Source of the DNA: Onthophagus taurus
Taxonomy: Eukaryota; Arthropoda; Insecta; Coleoptera; Scarabaeidae
Direction: 5' to 3'
Assembly: GCF_036711975.1 (NCBI RefSeq)
Contig: NC_091976.1
Span: 34,348,001 to 34,412,000 of the forward strand
DNA length: 64,000 nt
Below, one piece after another: positions 1-11,600 of the stretch; the first letter of the stretch is position 1; every line of letters begins with the position of its first letter. The notes beneath the pieces are model-generated. The model was not told the origin of the DNA. It did not search any database and saw only the letters and a program-made list of their open reading frames with translations. Made by a program: the position numbers and the translations under genes.

Positions 1-1
1 T

Positions 2-349
2 ATCTGGTTCCAACAAGATGGTTGCCCGGCACACAACAGCCGGCAAGTTAAAGAGTATCTTAACGCACAATTTCCAAATCGTGTAATATCTATTTGTGGA
101 ACGTTAACTTGGCTGCCTAGATCACCAGATTTAGCCACCAATGATTTTTTTCTATGGGGATATTTAAAATCGAAAATTTATGGTTTTGATGAAGAAAGGA
201 CAACCAATCTGGATGACTTACAAACAAAAATTCGCAATTGTATACAGGATATTAGTCCCGATATACTAGCGAATGTAAGGCGAACTTTTTACGCTAGATT
301 GGGCTATTGTTTAGCACAGAATGGTGGTTTATTTGAACACCTAATATAA
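2..349 (+). pseudogene. C-terminal fragment of a mariner-like (IS630/Tc1/mariner) transposase
   Basis: An open frame runs in from the window edge and stops with TAA at 347-349. It reads IWFQQDG at its start, then WLPRSPDLATNDFFLWGYLK, then an amphipathic C-terminal tail. Known for the family: QQDG carries the second catalytic Asp and PRSPD the third. By my count 36 residues separate the two Asp, as in the intact element at 57.1-59.3 kb and unlike the 34 of classical mariner. The N-terminal DNA-binding half lies outside the window. It sits just upstream of TDP1 exons in the same orientation, so it probably lies in a TDP1 intron (inference). No inverted repeat can be paired because the left part is missing. 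Confidence 0.85.
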
Positions 350-833
350 AAAATATTTTATTTTTATAGTTTTTTGTTTTATTTGTTGTTTTACAAAGTT
401 TATTTCAGTTACTTACGAATTGTTTTTATTTTTAGAATTAAGAATTTGCTTTGTCTTATTTGAATTTCATTTATTATATTAGTTATTATTTTTATAATAT
501 TTCTTATCATTGAACGATGTCAAACGACTGACTGCTCTCCGATCCACTACTCTTGCGATTTCCCTCCCACAACCATACTCCGCGCGCATATGCACACACA
601 CAAGTATACTTATACGTACGTCCGTGTTGGGTGTATCTCCTAAAATTAAAGTTATCAATCGGTATACTTATATTTTCGCACAAAAGTGATACTTTTTTTT
701 TATTAGTAACGACTTAAGTGCATTTGAGTGTATTCCCATCGATTAAAAAAAAATTGTCGAATTTAAACGACATGATGATTCTTGAATTATACCATTATTT
801 TTTATTCATCACGATTTTATCGATTATCTTTAG
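350..833. other. AT-rich noncoding stretch, probably TDP1 intron with transposon 3' tail
   Basis: There is no coding signal here apart from a short open extension upstream of the TDP1 exon. A CA/CG-dinucleotide-rich patch lies at 575-620. A pyrimidine-rich acceptor ending in TTTAG sits at 832-833. Confidence 0.5.
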
Positions 834-1626
834 TGTATTTTTTGTGGCATCAACCCCAGGAAAACACTACCCGAAAAACTCTGGATGCCACCTTTATCGA
901 ACCTTAGATCTTCTTTCTCGTCATTGCAAATTAGATTTTGATCCAAATTCTTGGCAAGTTAACATTCAAGCGTCAAGCATCGGTACATTAGGAAAAGCTC
1001 CCGGAGATTGGTTACGTAGCGTGTTATTGAGAAGTTTAGCTTGTAGACAAAAATATTCACCAACAACTAACCCTACAGTTGATATTAACATCATTTATCC
1101 AACGGTAGAAAATGTTATGAAAAGTTACTTTGGCCCTCAAGGTGGCGGATGTTTACCATATTCTAAAAAAGTTCATGAAAAACAATTATGGTTACAAAGT
1201 TATTTACGGTAAAATATATTTTAAATTAAAAGTTAATATTAATTTAGTAATTTTTTGAATTTTTGGTTATGATTAAATGTGTCAAATAATATTTTTAAAT
1301 TATTTTTAATTTTTAGTAAATGGTCTGCAGATTCATTATCAAGAACGAGAGCGATGCCACATATTAAAACTTATTGCAGGATTTCACCGTGTAAATCAAA
1401 ATTGGCTTGGTTTTTATTAACTAGTGCTAATATTTCGAAAGCTGCTTGGGGTGGGGGTATTCAAAGAGATGGGGGTATTTACGTTAGATCTTATGAAGCT
1501 GGGGTTATGTTTTTCCCGAGCTTTTTTAACCAAGAACATTTTGAAATTGGAAAAGATACATTTCCTTTTATGTATGATACAACTCTTAAAAATTATGGTT
1601 CCGATGATTACCCGTGGTGTAATTAG
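834..1626 (+). CDS. Tdp1: Tyrosyl-DNA phosphodiesterase 1, C-terminal exons
   Basis: Two exons, 834-1208 and 1317-1626, are joined across a 108-bp intron (donor CG|GTAAAA, acceptor TTTTTAG|TAAATGG) and keep frame. They encode about 227 residues ending at TAG 1624-1626. Recognisable TDP1 blocks in order are VASTPGK, QASSIGTLG, IYPTVENV, LPYSKKVHEKQLWLQSYL and KWSAD. The second HKD-type catalytic motif follows: AMPHIKTY (His and Lys) and TSANISKAAWG (Asn). Known role: TDP1 is a nuclear enzyme that hydrolyses 3'-phosphotyrosyl links left by stalled topoisomerase I; the Drosophila orthologue is glaikit. Upstream exons with the first HKD motif are outside the window. Oddity: the protein ends shortly after DDYPWCN, whereas human TDP1 continues with about 20 residues rich in W and P, so the tail is shortened or the last exon decayed. 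AATAAA for polyadenylation lies near 1672. Confidence 0.9.
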
Positions 1627-1667
1627 CTTATTTTAAAAATAATGTTTTAAGTTTATTATTATTCTAA

Positions 1668-1680
1668 ATCCAATAAAACA
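1668..1680 (+). terminator. Poly(A) signal for TDP1
   Basis: CCAATAAAAC lies about 45 bp after the TDP1 stop codon, followed by A- and T-rich sequence. This is the usual position for a metazoan cleavage/polyadenylation signal. Confidence 0.6.
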
Positions 1681-3230
1681 AACAAAAAAATATTGTTTTT
1701 TTTTAATTTAATTTTTTTTTTAATAAATAAAGCGTCATTGACCTCTGTGGTGAAGGTTTTTTCAGGGTTAATCAACAAAATACACCAGGGAGAAACATGA
1801 ACAAGCCCAAATAATGTTCAGGTTTTCAGAGAGAGAGTATCACGTGCGTTTTCAGGCGTCGTTCGATCGACGCAGGCGTCGTTGTTGGACGTCGTCGACG
1901 TCGTGATCAGTAAGCTCGCGACGTCGTCGGGGGCAGACATCCACGTAAACTGAGGTGTGATCAAAATCTCGTAAAACGTGAAAGAATTATGTCCGTGACC
2001 GCTAAAAACTCAAAAACCGTTTGTTTAAAACATTAAATTGTTGGAAATTTAGTTATGTTAAAAGGCGTCAATTCGAAATTGGCGATGCCAAACATTTGCA
2101 AAGTGAAAAAGGAATATTATTACTACTGCTGACGCCTGGTGGTGGTTATTTTATGATTTTATTTAAAAAGATAAATAAATACAAAAATTAAATAAAATAA
2201 AAAGGGGTGGTTTCTTGTATGTGTGTGGATGAGAATTTTCTTGATAGATGAAAAGCTTTCAATATGGATGGAGTACTGGACCGGAACCTCTTCATACCTC
2301 CTCGAGCTTGGAGTGTAGCGTGGGGTGGGGACATCATCTGAAGGGAACGCAATGAATATTCCTTGTGGAACCAGAAAATGTTATCGGGTTCTAATATGTT
2401 AGGTAAGTAAAAAGAAACTTGATTAAAAAAAATGGAACCCCTTAAAAAGTCATTTTTGGATATTCAACATAAAGGTATCTTAAGATCACATTACACCACC
2501 GCCCTCTATACAAAAACCTGTTGGAACCTGTTGATACTGGTTCATTTTAGGTGCTGATAAGGATACACTTTTAGCTTTTAGGTTATTCAGGATCGATTAA
2601 ATTTTTTTTAATTACTTGTGCCTTTAAAAACGATTTTTTTTAATATCAACTAAAATATTGTAGATATTGTAACGCTTCGCGTGAAATGAACAAAGAGTTC
2701 ATTGTTGAGGATGGCTTCCGAGCCGAAATAGGTCGGTCCATGAGAGATAAATGCAAACAAACGGTTCAAAAGATGGCCGAAAAAGAAACGGTTAAAAGAG
2801 AGAGCTTTTCAACGAATTTTAATTATAAATTTAAGTTTCCAAGAAAAATTATTTTAAGCTATCCATTTTGAAGGTTATATTTAAAACGTCAAATATGACA
2901 GCTGAAATATTAAAATTAATAATTACATTTTAAACGTCAATTAAACCGTCAAATTTGACAACTTCTTTTTACATTTCAATAAGAATTTGTAAAATTTATT
3001 TACAAATTACACATTAATGAGGGGGTTTTATCCCATTATACAACATTCAGCGCCTGCAACTTCTCAACGTTGTCCCGTTGGTTTTCTCTTCTAACTATCA
3101 ATGTTCTACAATGTTACCACTGAAAAATTCGATCACTAACTCGTATTCTATCCTTCACTGGTTATTATCCAAGATATATACATTCTTTCTATTATATCGG
3201 TAATAAATTTTCTGATGCTTGTTGGAACGA
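1681..3230. other. Noncoding; GTCG-rich patch at 1850-1940
   Basis: No supported gene. Positions 1850-1940 hold repeated GACGTCGTC/GGCGTCG motifs, including the palindrome GACGTCGTCGACGTC. A 61-residue open frame at 2686-2871 has no recognisable motif and is probably chance. Near 2890-2960 there are three short copies of an AAACGTCAAAT-type motif. Confidence 0.45.
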
Positions 3231-3420
3231 ACAGCATTGGGTAGTTTTGCAAAGGTCTAGTGTTACTTATAGTTTTGCACTAGCACTACACTAGAACTAA
3301 CACAAGACCTAAAACTAGTAACATTCGGGTTTAGCCGCAACATGTGATATCTTATGCTAACTACCGCTACCCAGCACTATCACTAGAACTAAAATTTGAC
3401 CTAGAATATTATTCCTAAAG
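3231..3420. repeat. Dispersed TAGAACTA / TTCGGGTTTAGCCG repeat, copy 1
   Basis: The segment starts with AGCATTGGGTAGTTTTGCAA, which also occurs in reverse orientation near 53385-53405. It continues with clustered CTAGAACTAACAC-type words and CATTCGGGTTTAGCCG. The same words recur at 27.64, 32.4, 32.9-33.2, 45.3, 47.5 and 53.0-53.3 kb. At 27.6 and 45.3 kb they directly abut Penelope 3' ends, so this is probably Penelope terminal debris. Confidence 0.6.
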
Positions 3421-3540
3421 TTTTAAATCTCGTATCTCAAGGACAAATTGAGATACGATGATGAAATAAAAAATATTTGGAATCAAATTTAATGCGCCAT
3501 AAATAATTTCTTATTTCCCATAAACACCGTTGTTATGACT
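3421..3540. repeat. Dispersed repeat with ATCTCAAG...TTGAGATA hairpin, copy 1
   Basis: CGTATCTCAAGGAC and TTGAGATACGATGATGAAAT form a short inverted repeat, followed by AAATTTAATnC and a GTTATGACT end. The same order of words occurs at 13.0-13.2, 14.6-14.8 and 18.03-18.32 kb and in part near 49.3 kb. Confidence 0.55.
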
Positions 3541-5971
3541 GAATTTTCTTCAATTTCGGTGAACTAAAGTTTGTGATCGATCCAAAACTTCTCCTTCTAT
3601 AAACTCCCCGGATTCTAACAATTTCTAACAAAGGGGGCATTAATTCGACGAGTGAATGTGACCCGGTTTTCTCGACACGTGACGTACCCTCGGGATATTT
3701 TATCCCGAACTTGAGTTCGCGGTCCGTGAATTTTCTGGTTCTCTCTCTGTCGATTAAAAGTTCACAACCAATCTTCCGGAGATGTAAAATGAGTGTATAA
3801 AGCCGTATGGTTAAAAAAAATGGGTAATAACTCTGAACTTGTTGAATATACAGGCGCGCCACAAAAGCAAAAGATTTTTTTGGACCCGATCCAAAGGCAA
3901 TCTTGTAGATCATGTAGCGTGTACAGATTTAGTGCAGGATATGCAATTAAATGAAACCAGCACACAATTTGTGCCGATCGCTAATTATAACAATTCTCTC
4001 AACAAACAAAGTAATAACAGTTCGAAAACGAAATGATTACGATGTTTAATTTCGGTCGAAATCTATTTTTACTCAATAATCAAATGAGTAATTGGCTCTT
4101 GAAGTTCAATCAAATAAAATTCGACATAAATTTTAATAATATCTTTTTCGAATTCTTCGTTTTATTACATTTCGAATAAATTTTGATTGATTTCTCGATA
4201 CAGCTCATCGTTTTATAGGCAAGTTTATTTAAATTTGAATCTTTTGATCTGTGTTTATCAGCGATAAGATTATTTATTGCCATTATTAATTCATATTGAC
4301 ATATTTCTAAACCTCCATCGGCTCAAAGATGATGAAATTTTGAATTCTAATATTCAAAATATTCCTACGAAAACGTCATTATAAATAAACCGTCTTGAAA
4401 CTATTATTGGATTTTATAATACGCAATATCCGCGTATGTATTCGTTGATATTATTATATTATATAGGGCGTGATGTTGACTAACGGCGTAAACAAAAAAT
4501 AAATTTGACTAAAACCTGAGCATCGTTCCATAGAAGAACAATAAACAAATCGGGAACATGTGTGTAAATATGTTCTGTCTTTCGTATGAATGATTAGAAT
4601 TGCCTTCTAATTTGTTATTAACTTAAGTTTAATTTTGAAATCTGCTGAATAATCTAATTTCAGTTTTGGAACACGAACAGATTTACGTTTGTGCATAAAT
4701 TACGTAGTGCACAGAAACTTTGGCGAGCTGATGAAATGAAATCCACTTCTCTTTGAAACGGTTTAAGGCGTGTTTACGTTTGGTTTCGTTGCAAATTTTC
4801 CATTTTACAAGGTTTATCCACATCCAGGGTACTTTGTACACCGTGAAAAGCTTGATCTTTTCACAGAAAACAACAAAAAAGTGTACTTATAATAAATTCG
4901 CGAAGGACTATTTATAATATACAGAGAAAATACCTTCGAAGAGGTATTTTTGGATAAAAAAAACCGTTCAATGGCTACGTTAATTTTTTTTTAATCGTAA
5001 AACGTCCAATTTTATAATCCACACTGTAACGTTTTAATTTAAGAACGTTCACGTTGGTCCGATTAAATTGAAGCAACAAAAAATTATTCCGAAATACCGT
5101 CATTTTCATTCAGAATCGGTTTGAGTCATTGAAAACTATTCAAATTAACCAGACCACAAACTAAACAAGCAACGAAATAACCGCTCGTAGATGGCGTGTC
5201 ATAACAATCGTAAATCTGGCAACAGCTTTACCAGCAGATGCTTGTTTACTTTTATGTGCTCCCGTCGAGTGGGAAAAACAAATCTTTAGAAAATCGATGC
5301 TTCACCACAACGCTAAGTGAAAATTTCAAATTTAATTAAAACTTAATTAACTGCATTTATAAACACCTACTTTTCCTAACAAAATTCAATATTTTTACTG
5401 ATTAGTGTAGATTTAGTGTAAACAAACTTGTTTATCAAATAAGATTTAGCTTATCTTTGTCATCAAGTTTGCAGAACTTTAAATTAGAAGTTAGCAACAC
5501 GAACGAATAACATTTTTCATTTCTCGAGGTATTAAAAGAAACTTATTCCACCCATCTATAATAGCTTCGTTTATAACATTAATTCATCTTAACCAATACT
5601 TTTGGATTAAAGTAGGTACTAAACCGAAAAAGATGAACAAGAAATAATAATAGTGATTTTTTTATCAACATTTGTTATACAAACTGTAACTTCTTGAGAT
5701 GTTACTTCTAATATTTAAACGTCAGTTATTTACTCTATTTTAAGATGAAGCAACTATTTATTTTCAAAAAATCATCACAAATTGGAAATTTAATAAATCG
5801 TCATGAAATTATTAGCATTTGTTCTAGAGAGTTCTAGAGTTCTCTGAGATATTAATTTTTGAACGTTTACTCATTTCAATTCGTTACAATACAAATTTGT
5901 TTCACATCTGGAGGTATTTTCCCCAAAAGTTCCATGTCAATGGAATATAAAAACTCGTTCATCTCAAAGCG
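3541..5971. other. Noncoding AT-rich DNA
   Basis: I see no gene, RNA or repeat of note. The short open frames on both strands (3533-3965 minus, 3839-4036 plus) lack family motifs and codon coherence. Confidence 0.4.
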
Positions 5972-6010
5972 TATAAAAGTCGAGTCCACAGTTCAACATT
6001 TCGTTAGTCA
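5972..6010 (+). promoter_or_regulatory. TATA-box core promoter of the Gly/Cys-rich gene
   Basis: TATAAAAG lies at 5972-5979. Transcription would be expected about 30 bp downstream, near 6003-6008 (sequence TTAGTCAAC). That leaves a 5' leader of about 115 bp before ATG 6125. A strong TATA box is typical of small, highly expressed tissue-specific insect genes. Confidence 0.65.
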
Positions 6011-6299
6011 ACAACGTTCAATCCACGCCGATGCAAACGAAGTGAAGGCAAAAAAAAACGTCGACGTTCCCAAAATTAAAAATTTTCAAAGAATAAAAAT
6101 CTTTAAGAAGTTTTCACTAAGAAGATGTCTTGCGGTGGTTCATGTGGTGGTTCGTGTGGTGGGGGAAATCGAAGCTACAAGCAAAAACCAAAGAAAATTA
6201 CGGTCTTAACATATGTACCAACAAGATCCAGTCGAGAATATAGCAATTATGGATACGTTAATGGTAGCAATGATGATTCTTTATCGTATAATGACTATT

Positions 6300-8226
6300 A
6301 CGACTCCATCATCTTAGAGGAGGCAATTGCAACCAAAGAGATAGCCCTTTGTGTTTTCATAGATATAGAGGGTGCGTTTGATAACACCTCATGTGAATCC
6401 ATAGAGAAGGCTTTAAACGTAAAAGACATACATCCGTCGACAATCAAGTGGTGTATAGCCATGTTGAAAAGTCGGCAGATCACAGCCAGTCTGGGAGGCG
6501 AGTCGCTGACTATAAAGGCGCTAAGAGGATGTCCCCAAGGGGGAGTGCTATCACCTCTATTATGGTGCCTGGTAGTTGATGACTTGATGAACACCCTAAC
6601 TAAAAACGGATTTAAGATACAAGGGTATGCTGATGACGTGGTAATCACAATCCGAGGTAAATATGATTCAATCATAACTCAGCTAATGCAGAAAGCCCTA
6701 CTGCTCACCAGTACTTGGTGCAGAAGCAATGGGCTCAGCATCAATCCCAATAAAATCGAAATAGTCCCTTTCACTCGGAGAAGGAAGCTACAAATAAAAG
6801 CACCCTCCATTGAAAGCAGAACTATTAACCTCAAAACAGAAACTAAATACCTAGGGGTAATACTTGATAGTAAACTAAACTGGAACTTACACTTAGACAA
6901 GGTGAGGAAAAAGGCCATCATGGCAAACCAGATCTGCCGCAGGCTCCTAGGAAGGAACTGGGGTCTCAAACCACGAATGGCTCATTGGGCCTACGTAGCA
7001 ATAATCAGACCCATGGTCGCCTACGTCTCATTGGTTTGGTGGCCAAAAACAAAACATAAGACAGCTCAACAACAGCTGGCACAAATCCAGCGGTTAGCAT
7101 GTCTTAACATAACGGGTGCAATGAGATCCTGTCCGACGGCTGCTTTGGAAGCCCTACTCGGTCTCACACCGCTCCACATATATATACAAAAGGAGGTAGC
7201 CTTCAGTGCCTTATCACTGAAAACAGTTTCTTCACTCAACTTGATGCAGGGTAACCTCAGAGGACACCTCGAGATCCTCAAAGACCCATGTCTAAATCAC
7301 CTGATTGAAATTAAAACGGACCTTATACCGACGGAATACAATTTCAACCAACCGTATAAGGTCATATTTAGTAGCAGGGATGATTGGGCCTCAACTAAAA
7401 AGAGGAGCCCTAGCCTGGTACACCGATGCTTCAAAGACAGTAAGATCTGGAGTAGGCATGGGCATCAGTGGACCAAATAGCCACATCAAATTGCCCCTCA
7501 GCTCGGACTTAACAATTTTCCAAGCAGAAGTTCTTGCTATAAACTTCTGCACCGCTTTGAACCTACAGAAGGGACAAAAAGGTGCATCCATAAACATTTT
7601 CACAGACAGTCGGGCCGCCTTAAAGGCAATTCAGGCCTACACGTGTGGCTCCGCACTGATCAGAGAGTGCACCAACAACCTGAGAGAACTCGCTAGGGGC
7701 AATGATGTTACCCTATGGTGGGTTCCAGGTCACAGCAACATTGAGGGCAATGAGAAGGCCGACAAGCTGGCCAAAGAGGCAGCAAACACGCCCTTCATTG
7801 GACACCAACCTGGATGTGGACTACAAAAAAGCCACCTAAAACAAATAATCAACAACTGGGAGGCTTCAAAGATAGCCTTACGCTGGAAAGAACTTCCAGG
7901 TCACAGACAAGCGAAGAGTATGATAACTCCGTCGCAAAACAAAACCAAAGAGGTTTTATGCCTCAGCAAAGGGGATCTAAGAACGCTCTCAGGCTACCTA
8001 ACCGGCCATGTGCCCCTAAAATACCACCTATTCCACATTGGACAAGCTGAGGATCAAACTTGTCGACTATGCAACAGAAACTGCTGAACATATACTGTGC
8101 AATTGCGTCGCCAGAGGCCGTCTAAGGCACAACGTCTTCGGTAAAACTCCCCTGTTACCTACCGACATAAAGGTTCAAGACCTCAGGACAATACTAAGGT
8201 TCATTAAGGACCTACATTTGTCCTAA
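6300..8226 (+). pseudogene. LINE ORF2 remnant: reverse transcriptase, RNase H, zinc knuckle
   Basis: RT motifs seen are FIDIEGAFDN (first catalytic Asp), GCPQGGVLSPLLWCLVVDDL, GYADDVV (YADD box) and KYLGVILDSKLNW. The RNase H domain follows in another frame: AWYTDAS (Asp), FQAEVLAI (Glu), IFTDSRAAL (Asp) and WVPGHSNIEGNEKAD (His, Asp). A third frame gives the knuckle DQTCRLCN...AEHILCNC. Frameshifts near 7.42-7.47 kb and 8.04-8.09 kb break it, and the endonuclease and ORF1 are missing. The RT part is in frame with the upstream host ATG, giving one 451-codon chimeric ORF at 6125-7480. Confidence 0.85.
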
Positions 8227-8320
8227 ACCTTTGGAGGGCTAAAGTTACAATAGATCTTATAGGTCGCGGTAACGAGAGGGCCCTCCTCAGCCCGGCAGCA
8301 ATAATAATAATAATAATAAT
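6300..8320 (+). mobile_element. 5'-truncated I-superfamily (I/LOA-like) LINE inserted in the Gly/Cys gene
   Basis: The element begins inside the reverse transcriptase and ends with a (TAA)n tract at 8309-8320, as in I-type non-LTR retrotransposons that end in TAA repeats. Its coding order is RT fingers/palm, thumb, RNase H, then a Cys/His knuckle. No clear target-site duplication is visible. A 3' fragment of the same family lies on the minus strand at 45.33-45.7 kb, also ending in (ATT)n, and smaller pieces lie near 39.8-40.5 and 47.43 kb. Confidence 0.85.
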
Positions 8321-8404
8321 CAGCTATAAAGAACAAGAAGTGGAAGAAGGAGAGGATGCGGAGGAGGAGGCTGCGGTTGTGGAGGACGTGGATGCTGGTG
8401 TTAA

Positions 8405-8636
8405 CTTGATAATGTTTATTTTATATTTTTAATTCACGCATTTCATACAATTCTCATTTATTCATTGATTTTGTCGCAGATGTTTCATTGTTGATCAATT
8501 TTAACATGTTTTTTGATATTTCTACTTTTCATAAATAAAATGATTATTATACATTGAACTAAAAAAAATGTTTCTCTTTTTATACCCAATACCCAACAAC
8601 AAAAATCGTAGCCTTAATATCAATATTTATTTTCAG
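8405..8636. other. 3' flank of Gly/Cys gene and acceptor of next exon
   Basis: It contains the AATAAA signal near 8535 and ends with the acceptor TATTTTCAG (AG at 8635-8636) that opens the first visible exon of the membrane-protein gene. Confidence 0.5.
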
Positions 8637-8652
8637 TCCTGTTAATTCCGTG

Positions 8653-11600
8653 ATGGCGACGAGGCAAAATGCCTCGTTGAATACCACGACTACATTCGTT
8701 CCTCCGACAACAGCATCCCTTTCGAAAGCGGAACAAGACAAAATTGATTTCTACAACACTTACGATCCAATGACAGGAGTACGAATCGCAGCCACTCTCG
8801 GTGGGTTCTTTGGCCTTATGGTGCTTTTAGTAGTTTGTAAATCGAAATCGAAAACCGAGCGAGCATTAGAAGACCCGAATATAGTCGCCGCGGCGGCCGC
8901 GGAAGCCGAAGAGGAAGAGAGACAAATCGAAGCCGCTCTTCAAGCGACCGCTTATCACGAACTTAATCCGAGGAGATCCAGAAAAAGCTTGGATTGCGCC
9001 GGAGTATCACCGGGATGGATTAGAAGTACTCGATTTTCTTCTATCGGTGGATATTCGAGTTTAATGGATCCGCCATTAAGAAGTCCCGTTAAATTACCTT
9101 GTTCTATCGATGAAGATAGTCCCGAAGAAAGATCGATTTACGATGATTTTTCTACGTATTATACTAGGTGAGTTTTAATTTTATATACAATGTATACCAG
9201 GAATTTTATATAACTCGCAATATATTAATGCAGCAGACGTTTTTGTTTTTTTTTGCAATGATTATATTGACTTGTTGCATTTTATGTGGGACAAAGTATA
9301 ATCTGTTTTTTATTTAAATCAATTGTCAAAGTGTCGTCAAGTTGGTATTGAAAGTAAAAGCGCATGTCGTGACTTTTACTTTAATTGTGTGCCACCACTG
9401 TCTATCAAATTTGTTAAGATTGATTAAAAAACAATTTTCATATAATTTTTTTGCTGCTAAATCTACCATAAAAATGTTAAGAAAGGGTGGAACGGGATGT
9501 CAACTGTCTAAACGCGAAAAAAACTCTATAATTAGGTATTGTGAAGAAGTACAGACGGAGACACCAAATACGAATTTAAAATATATATATGTGATAAAGC
9601 GTCACGTATTTTTGATGTATGTGTATTGTACTTGAGTTTTAAAATTAAATTTATATTCAACATAATTGTATTAGGTTCACAGCACGACGGTTTTTAAAAT
9701 TATTCAAACCTACAAAAAATATCAAACTGCAAAAAAACCAAAAACACAAGGGCGTTGTAAAATGAACTACAAAACGGATAATAATTTATATTTTATTAAA
9801 GAAGAGTTAGGAAGACAAATACAAAAATTGTATGAAAAGAAACAGTATTTTAATCTTAATGATTTACTTAATTTTGCAAGAAATGAATGTGATTTTACTA
9901 ATGGTAGATCAAAATTACATAAAATTATAAAATCTATGGGGTATAGATATAAAAAGATTAGCAATAGAAAAGTGTTAATTGAACAACCACATATAGTTTC
10001 AAAAAGAATTACATTTTTAAAGACATACTTGCAATACCTAGAATCCGGAGAGTATACTTTTGTTTTTCTTGACGAAACTTGAATTTACGAAAATGGCACC
10101 CAAGTTTATCAATGGGTAAATGAAAATGAAAGATTCGGTATTCCGCAAAGAGCAGAAGGCGAAGGAAAAAGATTTACAATCTTGCACGCAGGCACTTCGT
10201 CAGGGTTTTTGCCAAATTGCGATCTCTTGCTCAGTGAAAACACGGAGCACAAAGATTATCATAAAAATATGACGTCAATTATTTTTATGGAATGGGTGAA
10301 AAATCAATTACTTCCAGCATTAAATAATTTGGGTGCGAAGTGTGCGGTAGTAATGGATAATGCTCCATATCACTCAAAACAAATCGAGAAAGCTCCAAGT
10401 TTCTGCACAAAAAAAAAATGATATGAAAAAATGGTTAACTGAACATAATATACAGTTTGAACCAAACCTTAAATAAAAAATCGTTATGGGAAATAATCCG
10501 TTATTACAAGCCTCAAATTGAAAAATCCTTTGAAATTGACAAATTAATAAGAGACCATGGCCATACTGTTCTTCGCCTTCCTCCATACAATTGCCAATAT
10601 AATCCCATTGAACTATGTTGGGCGTTCTTAAAAACTTATTACAATAAACATGTTCAGTCCAGCTCGGAGAAAAAGATCTGTCGTGTCAAGGAGACTTGGC
10701 AAAAAGCTCTTGGTCATTACTAGGGCACGGAACTTTTGTAACAAAACGATACGATTTCCCCCCTCCACTCGTTCTCAGCAGAAAATTTCATACAAAAGTT
10801 GTTCTAAATTAAATTCTAAAACGATTTTCTCAATAAAAAATATATATAATATACAGGGTGGTTCAGTTTTTAATCAGGAAACTCTACTAGGACGTAGCAC
10901 TTGCCAAAATAACACATGTTCTTTATATAAACATAGGGTCGCAACTCTTTTGTTTTCGAGCTATGAGCTGTCAAAGTTGAACCAAAAATTTACATTTTAT
11001 CTTTTATTTCGTGTATAAGTAAACCGTAGAATTTGAAATTTTGTATGTATGTACTACTGGCTAATACCATATTTTCAACCATACCTTAATTTTTCCTAGC
11101 GCCCTCTAACGGGATGAAATTCATAACACGTTTGATTTTTTTCAAATTACGTTGTTTTAAACAATATTCAAAAATTGATACTCTTGCTTAATAACAGTCA
11201 AAAATTATTAATAATCATCAATAATTGTGAGGATTCACCGTAAATGAAACTTACAAGTTTTCAGAGCCAACTTTTAGAATAATTTTAGCTAAACATGGCA
11301 GCACATGGCGGTATTTGGCACAACATATTAATTTTTTACACGGAAACTATTAACTTTAAGGAAAATACTAAAGAAACAAAAAATACCACTAAAGAATGAG
11401 CTTTATAACCCATATTTTTTTATGTTAGTATTCCATAGCGTTAAAAAGTTCTTATAAAAAATCAAGGGGGTGGTGAATTTCATCCCCTTAGAAGGTGCTA
11501 GTGAAGTTTAAGGTATGCTTGAAAATAAGTTCTTAACCAGTGGTATATACGTACAAAGTTTCAAATTCTACGGTTTACTTACAGCCGAAATACAAAACAA

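Larger units (their letters stand above)
6125..8404 (+). pseudogene. Small Gly/Cys-rich protein gene split by a LINE insertion
   Basis: ATG 6125 follows AAG and opens a frame whose first 15 residues are MSCGGSCGGSCGGGN. Lys- and Tyr/Ser/Asn-rich sequence follows to about 6300 (SNDDSLSYNDYYDS). After the LINE, at 8342-8404, a frame reads GRRRGCGGGGCGCGGRGCWC and stops at TAA 8402-8404. This matches the Cys/Gly composition of the N-terminus, so the two ends are one gene interrupted by about 2 kb. Just after the LINE tail that frame has a stop at 8327-8329, so the ends cannot be joined by simple excision; target bases may have been lost or altered. AATAAA lies near 8535. Function is unknown; such proteins in insects are often structural (cuticle, egg or sperm), which is inference only. 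The gene lies upstream of the first visible exon of the membrane-protein gene and could be inside its intron. Confidence 0.65.

Noticed and set aside
2686..2871. 61-codon open frame after ATG
   Set aside because: No recognisable motif, no promoter or splice context; consistent with chance.
5859..6209. Open frame overlapping the start of the Gly/Cys gene
   Set aside because: It crosses the TATA box and leader and lies in a different frame from the Cys/Gly codons.
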